Shown here: piece by piece, positions 44,401 through 53,123 of the stretch
How positions within the stretch are numbered: the stretch's first letter is position 1
How the letters are laid out: every line of letters starts with the position of its first letter
Assembly: GCF_037478305.1 (NCBI RefSeq)
Contig: NZ_JBBGAZ010000001.1
Span: 1,060,486 to 1,124,485 of the forward strand
DNA length: 64,000 bases
Direction of reading: 5' to 3'
Source: Cognatishimia coralii
GTDB lineage: Bacteria; Pseudomonadota; Alphaproteobacteria; Rhodobacterales; Rhodobacteraceae
Notes under the pieces: generated by a model
What the model was told of the DNA's origin: nothing
Seen by the model: only the letters and a program-made list of their open reading frames with translations
Databases searched by the model: none
Translations under genes and position numbers: made by a program

Positions 44401-44718
44401 CGCGTAGTGCATGCCCGCGCCACCAATCCTGATTGGCTGGCGGGCATGATGCGCCACAGCTTCCGCGGTGGGGCCGAGATCGCCGCGACGCTCGAACATA
44501 TGGCAGCCTTTGCGCATCTCGCCGACGCCGTACATCCGCAACTCTTTGACGCTTATCACGATGCGACCCTTGGGGATGACGCCATCGTGGCCTTCCTGCA
44601 AGAGCACAACCCAGAAGCACTGGCCGCCATGCAGGCCCGATTTGCCGAGCTTTATGAGGCAGGTCTTTGGCAAACCCGACGCAACTCGATCCTCGCGGAT
44701 CTGGAGCGCATCGCGTGA
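41437..44718 (+). CDS. cobN: Cobaltochelatase large subunit CobN
   Basis: A 1093-residue subunit of the ATP-dependent chelatase that inserts cobalt into hydrogenobyrinic acid a,c-diamide. The CobN/BchH family pattern is seen throughout, for example IGGIPYWSYGIQQL, the HVGAHGTLEWLPGKSVALS block with its conserved His, VNDPGEAAQAKRR, PTGRNLFTTDPRSVPTRSAY and DLWGSATMRTAGEE. It needs CobS and CobT, which are not in this window. The gene closes with GTGA, shared with the cobG start. Confidence 0.97.
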   Translation: MHVVFRESHGLEETETPFDVGQTPADLVVLSYSDSDLGAFAAGWHRGKDDLPSLRLANISALKHPLSVDTYVENTLEGAKAVLVRLIGGIPYWSYGIQQLQDLARRKGIALAVLPADGRPDTRLDEVSTLPKSTLERLAHLCDTGGAVAAQAALAQLAIAAGIYAKPVVGSKQLPDFGGWTPETGVCDAQRTTDKPLVALTFYRSYVSSADLAPIEAMFTALRARGFEVMGLFAPTLKQPEAAAWIAQTLQELAPAAVVNATAFSGKGSDGTSPLDATDAPVFQIALATSRKKAWAESERGLAPADLAMHVVLPEVDGRLFAGVASFKEPGKKDPDLQYSRFGHRAHADRIEAVADKVAAWVKLSETPVPEKRAAVVLSTYPGADWNMAHAVGLDALASAEAIVEDLASEGFETHGGDAGWLGAALGTQSLRFSLVEYTEALSDLPQELVEDLTEVWGSPETDALVKNGVFEFAAIRRGNVIIALQPERGSEDVREDEYHDLARTPRHSYVAFYLCLRKSFGADALIHVGAHGTLEWLPGKSVALSNTCWPEALAGHMPVIYPFIVNDPGEAAQAKRRIGAVTLGHVPPPLKESAAPQRFAHLESLLDEFSNADGLDPKRRDRLQDGIRDEAEALGLAAQLGLDGATCLAEAITRIDTFVCDIKESQFGDGLHVFGRAPEGQEAFDAAPSATSERAALTRALKGKRIEAGPSGSPYRGRTDVLPTGRNLFTTDPRSVPTRSAYAQGVKLAEELVRRHLQEEGDYPKNLIVDLWGSATMRTAGEEFAMALHLLGAKPVWDEGSERVSGVEILPIAMLDRPRIDVTLRVSGLFRDVFPSLSALFSQAVRALATREESRDWNPFAGDTPAPRVYGPAPGSYGLGIGHLTDYGAEGRLRAGEAWLSASSWALDQDTPHQDQTGIRDRVAAADSFVHAQDLPETDILLAVDYASHEAGFAAAQSITGGDANLYHLDSTNPERPRARALDEEVARVVHARATNPDWLAGMMRHSFRGGAEIAATLEHMAAFAHLADAVHPQLFDAYHDATLGDDAIVAFLQEHNPEALAAMQARFAELYEAGLWQTRRNSILADLERIA

Positions 44719-45845
44719 GCCGCCCCGCCGCCAAAGGCTGGTGCCCCGGTGCCTATAGACCGATGATGTCGGGCGATGGGCTGGTTGTACGGATCCGACC
44801 AGTTTTTGGGCGCATGACGCGCGATCAGGTGATTGGCCTATGTGACTTGTCAAAACGTTTCGGCTCGGGGGTCATCGACCTGACCAGCCGCGCAAATATG
44901 CAGATCCGAGGCGTGTCAGAGCGCGATCACGAAACGCTTCTCGAAGCGTTAAACGAGCTAGACCTCTTGCCCGATGATCCAGACCTTGAGGCCCGTCGCA
45001 ACATCCTTCTGCCCTTCGATTGGCGCGCTGGGGACGCGAGCCATGTGATCGCGCAAAACCTCATGGCGCGCTTGCATGACTTGCCAAACTTACCCGCCAA
45101 GTTCGGAATGGCGATTGACGCAGGCCCTGCCCCCATCTTGACGAAAGCCTCCGCTGACATCCGTGTAGAAGCTGCTGAAACTGGTCTTATCCTCCGCGCC
45201 GATGGAGCGACGACCGGCAGACCTGTTACAGTCGACACCGCGGTCGATGCCATTATTGACCTCGCGAAGTGGTTCGCTGGCCATGCAACGGGCGAACTGC
45301 GTCGCATGAAGTCTCTGTTAGCCATTCAAGAGCTCGCACCAGATTGGCAACAGATCGCACCACGTGCCCCGCATATCAAAGCCACGCCGGGCCCTCACGC
45401 GCTGGGACAGATACTAGGGGCTCCCTTTGGTCAGATTGACGCCAAAGCCCTGCTCAATCTCATCGAGACCAGCGGGGCAACTGCACTGCGCACGACCCCG
45501 TGGCGGCTGTTTCTGTTGGAGGACGCAGTGCCCTGCGAGACCTCTGATTTCATCACATCGGCAGATGATCCACGCCTGACTGTGGACGCATGCCCTGGGG
45601 CTCCGATGTGCCAATCGGCCTCGGTTGAGACCCGCGACCTCGCGGCCTCCCTCGCCGGCATGACCAACAAACGCATTCACATCAGCGGCTGCTCCAAAGG
45701 CTGCGCCCGCGCGCGACCCTCTGACCTGACATTGGTGGGGCGCGACGGCATGTTTGACCTTGTGAAAGACGGCCACGCATGGGATGCCCCCATCCTGACA
45801 GGCCTCAGCCCTGACGACCTAAAGACCCGCATCGGAGAGTTTTGA
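44715..45845 (+). CDS. cobG: Precorrin-3B synthase
   Basis: A 376-residue Fe-S/heme monooxygenase related to sulfite reductase that converts precorrin-3A to precorrin-3B and marks the oxygen-dependent pathway. It has two ferredoxin-like halves (CPGAYRPMMSGDGLVVRIRP; SRANMQIRGVS) and cluster cysteines in CPGAPMCQSA and SGCSKGCARARPSDLTLVG. The GTG at 44715 overlaps the cobN TGA and begins MSRPAAKGWCPGA; the longer frame lies within cobN. Confidence 0.94.
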   Translation: MSRPAAKGWCPGAYRPMMSGDGLVVRIRPVFGRMTRDQVIGLCDLSKRFGSGVIDLTSRANMQIRGVSERDHETLLEALNELDLLPDDPDLEARRNILLPFDWRAGDASHVIAQNLMARLHDLPNLPAKFGMAIDAGPAPILTKASADIRVEAAETGLILRADGATTGRPVTVDTAVDAIIDLAKWFAGHATGELRRMKSLLAIQELAPDWQQIAPRAPHIKATPGPHALGQILGAPFGQIDAKALLNLIETSGATALRTTPWRLFLLEDAVPCETSDFITSADDPRLTVDACPGAPMCQSASVETRDLAASLAGMTNKRIHISGCSKGCARARPSDLTLVGRDGMFDLVKDGHAWDAPILTGLSPDDLKTRIGEF

Positions 45846-46474
45846 TGCCATACGAATACGAGAAAAACGGCCAAGCCATCTATGACGAGAGCTTTGCCAC
45901 CATCCGCCGCGAGGCCGCCCTTGGGGACTTTGACAAGGACGAGGAGCAGGTCGTCGTGCGCATGATCCATGCCGCAGGCATGGTCGGGCTAGAAAAACAC
46001 GTCAAATTCACCCCCGGCATGGTCGCCGCAGCGCGGACCGCCATGGAAGGCGGCGCGCCGATTTTTTGTGATGCGCGTATGGTCTCTGAGGGCGTCACCC
46101 GCCCGCGCCTGCCTGCGGACAATGAGGTAATCTGCACGCTGCACGCCGACGGTATCTATGAGCTGGCCAAAGAGATCGGCAACACGCGCTCTGCCGCCGC
46201 TTTGGAACATTGGCGCGACCGATTGGGCGGCGCGATTGTGGCGATTGGCAACGCGCCGACGGCCCTCTTCCACCTTCTGAACATGCTCGAAGACCCGACC
46301 TGCCCACGCCCTGCTGCAATCATCGGTTGCCCCGTTGGCTTCATCGGAGCCGCCGAGTCCAAAGACGCGCTTTGGAATGACCGGCCGGTACCCTGCATGA
46401 TCGTCGAAGGCCGTCTGGGTGGATCCGCCATGACAGTCGCTGCGATCAACGCCATCGCCAGCCGCAAGGAATAG
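45845..46474 (+). CDS. cobH: Precorrin-8X methylmutase
   Basis: A 209-residue enzyme that moves the C11 methyl of precorrin-8X to C12, giving hydrogenobyrinate. The catalytic His lies in VRMIHAAGMVGLEKHV; other family marks are PIFCDARMVSEGV, IGNAPTALFHLLNML and GCPVGFIGAAESKDAL. The ATG overlaps the cobG stop by one base (TGATG). Confidence 0.96.
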   Translation: MPYEYEKNGQAIYDESFATIRREAALGDFDKDEEQVVVRMIHAAGMVGLEKHVKFTPGMVAAARTAMEGGAPIFCDARMVSEGVTRPRLPADNEVICTLHADGIYELAKEIGNTRSAAALEHWRDRLGGAIVAIGNAPTALFHLLNMLEDPTCPRPAAIIGCPVGFIGAAESKDALWNDRPVPCMIVEGRLGGSAMTVAAINAIASRKE

Positions 46475-46478
46475 CGCC

Positions 46479-47204
46479 ATGACAGGAACCATCTACGGCA
46501 TCGGCCTTGGCCCGGGCGACCAAGAGTTGATGAGCGTCAAAACCGACCGTCTCTTGCGCAATGCCAAACACGTGGCGTTCTTCCGCAAAGCTGGCCGCAA
46601 GGGACAAGCGCGCCAGATCGTCGAAGGCATGATCCCCGAAGGCGCGGTCGAGTTCCCAATGGAGTATCCGGTCACAACCGAGATCCCTCTAACCGATCCG
46701 CGCTATAACGAGATCCTCTCGGCCTTTTACAAAGAGGTCACCGACCATCTGATCGCGCTGGCGCAATCTGGCGAAGACGTGGTGGTGCTCTGCGAGGGCG
46801 ACCCGTTCTTCTACGGCTCCTTCATGCATATCTACACCCGCGTCAAAGACGTGGTCCCGGTCGAGGTCGTCCCCGCCATCACCGGTATGTCTGGTGCCTG
46901 GACGGCCACCGGTGCGCCGATCACTTGGGGCGACGATGTTCTGACCGTGATCATGGGCACACATTCCGAAGAAAAGCTGGTCGAGCACATCCAGCTAACA
47001 GATGCCCTCGTGATCATGAAAATCGGCACGAATTTCGACAAAGTGGTGCGCGCGCTGAAAGCGGGCGGTAAATATGACGACGCGTATCTTGTGCAATTCG
47101 CGACCATGCCGAAACAGACGGTCTGCAAACTCTCTGCGATGACGGAAAAGGTCACCCCCTATTTCTCGATCATCATCGTCCATGGTCAGGGCCGCCGCCC
47201 ATGA
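46479..47204 (+). CDS. cobI: Precorrin-2 C20-methyltransferase
   Basis: A 241-residue SAM-dependent methyltransferase of the tetrapyrrole methylase fold: N-terminal IYGIGLGPGDQELMSVKTDR, the substrate loop VVVLCEGDPFFYGSFMHIY, and VPAITGMSGAWTATG. It forms precorrin-3A. It starts four bases after cobH, and its stop overlaps the cobJ ATG. Confidence 0.96.
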   Translation: MTGTIYGIGLGPGDQELMSVKTDRLLRNAKHVAFFRKAGRKGQARQIVEGMIPEGAVEFPMEYPVTTEIPLTDPRYNEILSAFYKEVTDHLIALAQSGEDVVVLCEGDPFFYGSFMHIYTRVKDVVPVEVVPAITGMSGAWTATGAPITWGDDVLTVIMGTHSEEKLVEHIQLTDALVIMKIGTNFDKVVRALKAGGKYDDAYLVQFATMPKQTVCKLSAMTEKVTPYFSIIIVHGQGRRP

Positions 47205-47956
47205 GCGGATCTGTCGTAATCGCAGGCCTCGGGCCCGGCAATGATGCGCTCGTGACGCCAGAAGTCACGGAGGCGCTTGCCAAAGCCACCGATATCGTCG
47301 GCTACATTCCCTATGTGGCACGCGTAGCGGAACGGCCGGGCTTAACCCTGCACCCGTCAGACAATCGGGTCGAAATCGACCGGTCTCGGCATGCGTTAGA
47401 GATGGCGTCCGAGGGCAAACACGTGGTCGTGGTTTCATCCGGAGATCCCGGCGTCTTCGCCATGGCGGCCGCAGTTTTAGAAGCGGTCGAACACGGAGAG
47501 CCTGCGTGGCGCGACATCGACATTCAGATTCTGCCGGGCATTACGGCGATGCTCGCGGCGTCCGCCGCCTGCGGCGCGCCCTTGGGGCATGATTTCTGCG
47601 CGATCAACCTCAGCGACAATATGAAGCCGTGGGAGCTGATCGAAAAACGCCTGCGGCTGGCGGCGGAGGCAGATTTCGCGATGGCTTTCTACAATCCGCG
47701 CTCGAAATCACGCCCCGAAGGCTTTGGCAAAGCGGTCAAGGCCCTCCAAGAAGCCTGTGGCGACGACCGGCCCATGATCTTTGCGCGCAATGTCAGCCGT
47801 CCGGATCAGACGATCAAGATTGTCCCGCTGACCGAGGTCACTGAAGACATGGCCGACATGCGCACGGTCGTGTTGCTTGGCAACTCGCAAACCCGATTGA
47901 TTGAACGCTGCAACGCGGACCCGCTGATCTATACGCCGCGTTCGGTCGAGGGTTAG
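47201..47956 (+). CDS. cobJ: Precorrin-3B C17-methyltransferase
   Basis: A 251-residue tetrapyrrole methylase that drives ring contraction, giving precorrin-4. Motifs are VVIAGLGPGNDALVTPEV, VVVSSGDPGVFAMAAAVLEA, LPGITAMLAASAACGAPLGHD and MAFYNPRSKSRPEGF. It is the last plus-strand gene before the inverted cobK; nine bases separate the two stop codons. Confidence 0.96.
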   Translation: MSGSVVIAGLGPGNDALVTPEVTEALAKATDIVGYIPYVARVAERPGLTLHPSDNRVEIDRSRHALEMASEGKHVVVVSSGDPGVFAMAAAVLEAVEHGEPAWRDIDIQILPGITAMLAASAACGAPLGHDFCAINLSDNMKPWELIEKRLRLAAEADFAMAFYNPRSKSRPEGFGKAVKALQEACGDDRPMIFARNVSRPDQTIKIVPLTEVTEDMADMRTVVLLGNSQTRLIERCNADPLIYTPRSVEG

Positions 47957-47965
47957 ACGCCCGTG

Positions 47966-48703
47966 TTAGCTTTGCGCCAACCACTCCAACACGGCTTCTA
48001 CAGTCGCCCCCTCTCGGCGCGCTGGGAGCGCAGGCCTGTCGATCATCACCACCGGCAGACCCAGCGCCCGCGCGGCATGGATTTTCGCCTCAGCCCCAAT
48101 GCCGCCCGCGTTTTTGCAAACAACGATGTCGACGGCTTGGTCTTTGAACAAAGCAATATCGCCTGCCACATCAAAGGGGCCGCGCGCGACGACAACACTG
48201 TGTCTGGGCAGGCTCGGCGCGACACTCGGCGCATCGACCAAACGCAATACATAATGGTGCTGCGGCTGGGCCGCAAAGTCTTCAACATGCATCCGGCCCA
48301 GCGCCAACATGATGCGTTTTGGCGATCCTTCCAGCGCGGCAACTGCCCCGGCAATATCGGGCACATGGGTCCATTGGTCCCCCGCCTCCCGCGCCCACGC
48401 CGGACGCGTCAAAGCCATCAGCTCCACGCTAGCCTCTGCGCAGGCGTGAAAGGCGTTCCAACTCATTTGCGCGGCAAAAGGGTGCGTGGCATCAACCACA
48501 TGCGTGATGTTATGCTCGCAAAGGTATGCCACCAGACCCGCCACGCCACCAAAGCCTCCGACACGCTGCGGGATCGGTTGGGTCTTGGGGCTGTCCACGC
48601 GGCCTGCATAGCTGAAGGTCGCGGGGATACCTGCCTCAGCCACCGCCCGCGCCAAAGCGCTCGCCTCGGTGGTGCCGCCCAGAATAAGGAGATGTGTCGA
48701 CAT
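47966..48703 (-). CDS. cobK: Precorrin-6A reductase, inverted within the operon
   Basis: A 245-residue NADPH-dependent reductase that forms precorrin-6B (dihydroprecorrin-6). It starts MSTHLLILGGTTEASALARA, contains VDATHPFAAQMS, RPAWAREAGDQW and VVARGPFDVAGD, and ends with CKNAGGIGAEAKI. It is the only cob gene here opposed to the riboswitch operon. The ATG (48703-48701) and that of cobL (48702-48704) share the bases CATG. AAGG upstream of it is far (about 13 bases), so translation may be weak. Any promoter must lie inside cobL. Confidence 0.95.
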   Translation of the reverse strand: MSTHLLILGGTTEASALARAVAEAGIPATFSYAGRVDSPKTQPIPQRVGGFGGVAGLVAYLCEHNITHVVDATHPFAAQMSWNAFHACAEASVELMALTRPAWAREAGDQWTHVPDIAGAVAALEGSPKRIMLALGRMHVEDFAAQPQHHYVLRLVDAPSVAPSLPRHSVVVARGPFDVAGDIALFKDQAVDIVVCKNAGGIGAEAKIHAARALGLPVVMIDRPALPARREGATVEAVLEWLAQS

Positions 48704-49898
48704 GGCTGACGCGAAACCTTGGTTGACCATTGTGGGTTTGGGCGAAGATGGCCCAGAAGGGTTGTCTGCGGCAAGCCTTGCAGCTTTGCAAGAGGCCGAG
48801 GTCATTATGGGCGCGAAACGGCACTTGGGATTGCTGCCGGACGTGACCGCTGAGCTGGTTGAATGGCCTGTGCCCTTCGCCGATGGCCTTGCGATCTTAA
48901 ATGGGTTTAAGGGCCGCCAAACGGTGGCCTTGGCCTCGGGCGATCCCTTCTGGCATGGCGCAGGCAGCGCGATCACCCGCGCGCTTACTCCAAGCGAATG
49001 GCGCGCGCTGCCGGGCAGCGGGATGCTCTCTTTGGCAGCGGCGCGGCTGGGTTGGCCTTTGGAAACCACGCCGAGTTTCGGTCTGCATGCGGCCCCTTTT
49101 GCACGGCTCCGCCCGCATTTGGCGTCTGGGCAAAGGATTCTTGCGACCATGCGTGACGGAGAGGTCGTGAACTTGCTTGCGCACTGGCTCACGGACCAAG
49201 GTTTTGGCGCAACACAAATCCATGTCCTGCAGGCGCTCGGCGGGCCTCGCGAACGGGTCTTCACCATCCGCGCCGATGAGGGCACCAATGAGGCCGCTCA
49301 CCCCGTTTCGGTTGGTCTTGAAATTGCGGGTGACGGCGCGTCGATCCCTCTGGCCTCAGGCCGACCGGACGTCTTGTTTGAGAACGATGGCCAGATCACC
49401 AAACGTCCCGTCCGTGCGCTGACCCTATCGGCCCTTGCGCCCAAACATGGCGAGCATCTCTGCGACATCGGCGGCGGGTCGGGCTCGATTGCAATCGAAT
49501 GGCTGATGAGCCATCCATCCCTGTCGGCCACCGCATTTGAAATCAACCCCGACCGTGCAGCGCGGATCAAAGAGAACGCGGACAGCTTTGGCCTGACCCT
49601 GAACGTAGTTTCAGGCGCCGCGCCGAAAACGCTTGAAGGACAAAACGCGCCCGATGCCATCTTTATCGGCGGCGGTATTTCCGAGGAAATGCTCGCGTGG
49701 ATCTGGGCCAACATCCCCGCAGGCACCCGCCTTGTCGCCAACGGCGTCACGCTCGAAGCGGAGGCTCTGATCGCCAAATGGCATGCCGACAAAGGCGGAG
49801 ACCTCATGCGCATTGAACTCGCCCAGTCCAACCCGCTGGGTCGCAAACGCGGCTGGAAATCCAGCTACCCCATCGTGCAATGGAGCGTCACCCTATGA
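48702..49898 (+). CDS. cobL: Precorrin-6Y C5,15-methyltransferase (decarboxylating)
   Basis: A 398-residue fusion of CbiE- and CbiT-type domains. Residues 1-205 are a tetrapyrrole methylase (WLTIVGLGEDGPEGL, VALASGDPFWHGAG) and residues 230-398 a Rossmann-type methyltransferase (CDIGGGSGSIAIEWL, FEINPDRAARIKENA). It methylates C5 and C15 and removes the C12 acetate carboxyl. The ribosome binding site AAGGAG lies within cobK on the other strand. Its stop overlaps the cobE start. Confidence 0.95.
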   Translation: MADAKPWLTIVGLGEDGPEGLSAASLAALQEAEVIMGAKRHLGLLPDVTAELVEWPVPFADGLAILNGFKGRQTVALASGDPFWHGAGSAITRALTPSEWRALPGSGMLSLAAARLGWPLETTPSFGLHAAPFARLRPHLASGQRILATMRDGEVVNLLAHWLTDQGFGATQIHVLQALGGPRERVFTIRADEGTNEAAHPVSVGLEIAGDGASIPLASGRPDVLFENDGQITKRPVRALTLSALAPKHGEHLCDIGGGSGSIAIEWLMSHPSLSATAFEINPDRAARIKENADSFGLTLNVVSGAAPKTLEGQNAPDAIFIGGGISEEMLAWIWANIPAGTRLVANGVTLEAEALIAKWHADKGGDLMRIELAQSNPLGRKRGWKSSYPIVQWSVTL

Positions 49899-50260
49899 TC
49901 GTCGCAGGTTTCGGGTTCCGCGCGGGGGCCACGAAAGACAGCCTCAAGAACGCCTATGACCGCCTCGGCGGCGGCGCGGATCTTTTGGCGGTACCGCAGG
50001 ACAAAGCTGGCGCTCTCTGCATTCGCCAACTGGCGGCAGAGCTTGACCTCAAGGTTCTGCCCATCGACTCCGAGGTGATGCAGGCCATCGAAACCCCAAC
50101 ACAAGCCGCCCGCGTTATCGAAAAACGCGGCACTGGCAGCGTTGCCGAGGCTTGCGCTCTGGCAGCGGCTGGCGCAGAAGGGCGGCTTATGGCGCAACGT
50201 CATATTTCAGAGGACCGCATGGCCACATGCGCTCTCGCCATCAAGGACGACGCAAGATGA
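49895..50260 (+). CDS. cobE: CobE/CbiG C-terminal-type protein
   Basis: A 121-residue protein matching the C-terminal domain of CbiG: VAGFGFRAGATKDSLKNAY, LAVPQDKAGALCIRQLA, GTGSVAEACALAAAG. In aerobic organisms CobE is needed for cobalamin synthesis, but its step is not firmly set. Overlaps of four bases join it to cobL upstream and cobM downstream. Confidence 0.92.
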   Translation: MIVAGFGFRAGATKDSLKNAYDRLGGGADLLAVPQDKAGALCIRQLAAELDLKVLPIDSEVMQAIETPTQAARVIEKRGTGSVAEACALAAAGAEGRLMAQRHISEDRMATCALAIKDDAR

Positions 50261-51051
50261 CCGTGCATTTTATTGGCGCAGGCCCGGGGGCCGCAGATTT
50301 GATCACCCTTCGGGGCCGCGATCTGATCGCGTCCTGTCCTGTGTGCCTATATGCGGGCTCTCTGGTGCCAGAGGCACTCTTGTCCCATTGTCCCGAGGGC
50401 GCGCGGATTGTGAACACGGCCCCGATGGATCTGGACGCGATTGTCGCCGAATGCAAAGCCGCCACCAAGGCAGGCCAAGACGTGGCACGGCTGCATTCCG
50501 GAGACCTCTCGGTCTGGTCCGCCATGGGCGAGCAGCTCCGCCGTTTGCGTGCCGAGGGAATCCCCGTATCTGTCACCCCGGGTGTGCCGAGTTTCGCGGC
50601 CGCAGCGGCGGCTTTGGAAACAGAACTCACGCTTCCGGGCCTCGCGCAATCGGTGATCCTGACCCGCACGCCGGGGCGCGCCTCGACCATGCCCGAAGGC
50701 GAGACCCTCACGAACTTCGCAGCCACCGGCGCGACATTGGCGATCCACCTATCGATTGGCAATCTGGACAATGTGATCGCAGACCTCACGCCCGCCTATG
50801 GCGCGGCCTGCCCCGTAGCGGTGGTCTATCGCGCAAGCTGGCCCGATCAACAGATCATCCGCACCACACTGGCAAGCCTCAAGGCAGATGTCCCCGAACA
50901 CGTCAGCCGCACCGCCCTGATCCTTGTCGGCCCCGCACTCGCGGGCGAAGGCTTTGAGGAAAGCTGCCTCTACGCCCATGATTACGACCGCCGTTACCGT
51001 CCCCAGACCGCTGAAAGCCCCTGGGCCAGCTGGCAACATGGCGATGATTGA
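50257..51051 (+). CDS. cobM: Precorrin-4 C11-methyltransferase
   Basis: A 264-residue tetrapyrrole methylase that makes precorrin-5: HFIGAGPGAADLITLRGRDL, CPVCLYAGSLVPEALL, RLHSGDLSVWSAMGEQL, TPGVPSFAAAAAALETELTL. The ATG at 50257 overlaps the cobE stop and opens directly with the SAM-site strand, so the longer frame is not used. cobB follows 24 bases on. Confidence 0.96.
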   Translation: MTVHFIGAGPGAADLITLRGRDLIASCPVCLYAGSLVPEALLSHCPEGARIVNTAPMDLDAIVAECKAATKAGQDVARLHSGDLSVWSAMGEQLRRLRAEGIPVSVTPGVPSFAAAAAALETELTLPGLAQSVILTRTPGRASTMPEGETLTNFAATGATLAIHLSIGNLDNVIADLTPAYGAACPVAVVYRASWPDQQIIRTTLASLKADVPEHVSRTALILVGPALAGEGFEESCLYAHDYDRRYRPQTAESPWASWQHGDD

Positions 51052-51075
51052 ACAAAGAACGAAAGGCACTGAGTG

Positions 51076-52407
51076 ATGAGTTTCGTCCCCGGATTGATGA
51101 TTTCCGCGCCCTCCTCGGGCACCGGCAAAACCACCGTGATGCTCGGCCTTTTGCGTGCCTTGGCCGAGGATGGCCTGAAGGTTCAGCCGTTCAAATCTGG
51201 CCCCGATTACATCGACCCGGCCTTCCACCGCGCCGCCGCGCATCGGCCCAGCTATAACATCGACACATGGGCCATGCCCGAAAGCCTGATCGCAGGGTTA
51301 TCAGCGCAATCCGAGGGCGCAGAGATCATTGTCGCTGAAGGATCGATGGGGCTGTTTGATGGCGTCGCCACACGGGGAGAGTCTGGCTTTGGCTCCTCTG
51401 CCGAAACCGCCCTGATGATGGGCTGGCCGGTTGTGCTGGTCATCGACGTCGGCGGCCAAGCGCAATCTGCCGCCGCCACGGCGCTTGGGTTCAAAATGTA
51501 CAATCCAGATCTGCCCTTTGCGGGCGTGATCCTGAACCGCTGCGCCAGCCCGCGGCATGAACGCCTTGCGCGCCTCGGCATGGATCAGGCGGGTATCAAC
51601 GTGCTGGGCGTTCTACCTCGCCGCGGAGACCTCGCCCTTCCAGAACGCCACCTTGGTCTGATCCAAGCCGTCGAGCATCCCGACCTCGAAGCCGCCATCG
51701 CAGGCTATGCTACGTTTTTGCGCGAAAACGTCGACCTTGAGGCGATCAAGAAAGCGGCCCTTGAGGGTAGCAACGGCGGCCCCTGCCCGCCCACAGGAGA
51801 CGCCACCCTCCCCAAGCCACCCGCGCAGAAAATCGCCATGGCGCAGGACGCGGCGTTTTCTTTCACCTATCCGCATCTGGTCACCGGCTGGCGCGCGGCG
51901 GGCGCGGAACTGGTGCCGTTTTCGCCCCTCGCAGACGAAGCCCCAGCCCCAGACGCCGATCTGGTCTGGCTGCCCGGAGGCTATCCTGAACTGCATGCAG
52001 GCAAACTCGCCGCCGCGACCAACTATCAGACCGCCCTGCGCAAACACGCAGAAACCAAGCCCGTCCATGGAGAATGCGGGGGCTACATGGCCTTGGGCGA
52101 TGTTCTAATCGACAAGTCAGGCGAGAAACACCAGATGGCAGGCCTTCTGGGTTTGGTGACCTCGTTTCAGAAACGCAAGTTCCACTTGGGCTATCGCCAG
52201 GTCACGCTCAAAGCACCGATGCTTGGCTATGAAGCAGGTCAACGCCTGCGCGGGCATGAGTTCCACTATACAACAATTCTAGAAGAACCCGACGCGCCTC
52301 TGGCCGAGGTCGCAGATGCCGATGGCAATCCGGTGCCGGAAACCGGATCCATCAAAGGCAATGTCACGGGCACCTTTTTTCACATGATCACGGAAGCTAA
52401 GTCATGA
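51076..52407 (+). CDS. cobB: Hydrogenobyrinic acid a,c-diamide synthase
   Basis: A 443-residue glutamine amidotransferase that amidates the a and c side chains of hydrogenobyrinate, before CobN acts. The synthetase part has ISAPSSGTGKTTVMLGLLRA and FKSGPDYIDPAFH; the glutaminase part has HGECGGYMALGDVL with its Cys and the final NVTGTFFHM. The ATG at 51076 is chosen; an adjoining GTG at 51073 is possible. Its end overlaps the cobA start. Confidence 0.95.
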   Translation: MSFVPGLMISAPSSGTGKTTVMLGLLRALAEDGLKVQPFKSGPDYIDPAFHRAAAHRPSYNIDTWAMPESLIAGLSAQSEGAEIIVAEGSMGLFDGVATRGESGFGSSAETALMMGWPVVLVIDVGGQAQSAAATALGFKMYNPDLPFAGVILNRCASPRHERLARLGMDQAGINVLGVLPRRGDLALPERHLGLIQAVEHPDLEAAIAGYATFLRENVDLEAIKKAALEGSNGGPCPPTGDATLPKPPAQKIAMAQDAAFSFTYPHLVTGWRAAGAELVPFSPLADEAPAPDADLVWLPGGYPELHAGKLAAATNYQTALRKHAETKPVHGECGGYMALGDVLIDKSGEKHQMAGLLGLVTSFQKRKFHLGYRQVTLKAPMLGYEAGQRLRGHEFHYTTILEEPDAPLAEVADADGNPVPETGSIKGNVTGTFFHMITEAKS

Positions 52408-53123
52408 GTGGTTTCGTCAGTTTCGTCAGCTCTGGTCCCGGAGACCCCGAGCTTTTGACCCTGAAGGCGGTGGACCGTTTGGGCAAAGCCGATGCGGTCC
52501 TGTTTGACGACCTGTCTGCAGGCCCGATCCTTGAACACGCGCGCAAGGACGCTGACCTTGTGGGCGTCGGCAAACGCGCCGGTCGGCCTTCACCGAAACA
52601 GCATCACGTCAGCCAGCTATTGGTCGACTACGCCAGCAAAGACGCCCATGTGGTGCGCCTGAAATCCGGCGACAGCGGCATCTTTGGCCGCCTTGAAGAA
52701 GAGATCACCGCTCTTAAAGAAGCGGGCATCGACTACGAAATCATCCCCGGCGTGACCTCGGCCTCGGCCGCTGCGGCTGCCGCTGGCATCCCCCTGACCC
52801 GCCGCCTTGTCGCACGACGTGTGCAATTCGTGACGGGCCATGACGTGGCTGGTGCCCTCCCCGGAGACCTGAACCTGCAAGCCCTCGCCGACCCGGGTGC
52901 CACCACTGTTTTATTCATGCCCAAACGCACCTTCCCTGAACTGGCGGAAAAGCTCTTTGCCAGCGGATTGCGCCGCGACTGTCCGGCCCTTTTGGCCGAA
53001 AGCGTAAGCCATCCGGAACAGACCCTGCAGCGCAGCACCATGGAAGAGCTGGCGGCACAGCTCAAAGAAGAGATCTCGACCGCGCCCGGTCTGATCCTGT
53101 TCGGCGAACTGGCGGAGGCGTAG
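52404..53123 (+). CDS. cobA: Uroporphyrinogen-III C-methyltransferase
   Basis: A 239-residue SUMT that methylates uroporphyrinogen III twice to precorrin-2, the entry to the pathway. Family marks are FVSSGPGDPELLTLKAVDRL, DAVLFDDLSAG, GKRAGRPSPKQHHVSQLL, VRLKSGDSGIFGRLEEEI and IIPGVTSASAAAAAAGIPLT. It lacks CysG oxidase/chelatase domains, so it is dedicated to the cob pathway. It abuts cobF with no gap. Confidence 0.96.
   Translation: MSGFVSFVSSGPGDPELLTLKAVDRLGKADAVLFDDLSAGPILEHARKDADLVGVGKRAGRPSPKQHHVSQLLVDYASKDAHVVRLKSGDSGIFGRLEEEITALKEAGIDYEIIPGVTSASAAAAAAGIPLTRRLVARRVQFVTGHDVAGALPGDLNLQALADPGATTVLFMPKRTFPELAEKLFASGLRRDCPALLAESVSHPEQTLQRSTMEELAAQLKEEISTAPGLILFGELAEA

Noticed and set aside
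47966..49288. cobK extended upstream to 440 codons
   Set aside because: The extra part is antisense to cobL; the conserved CobK start is at 48703.
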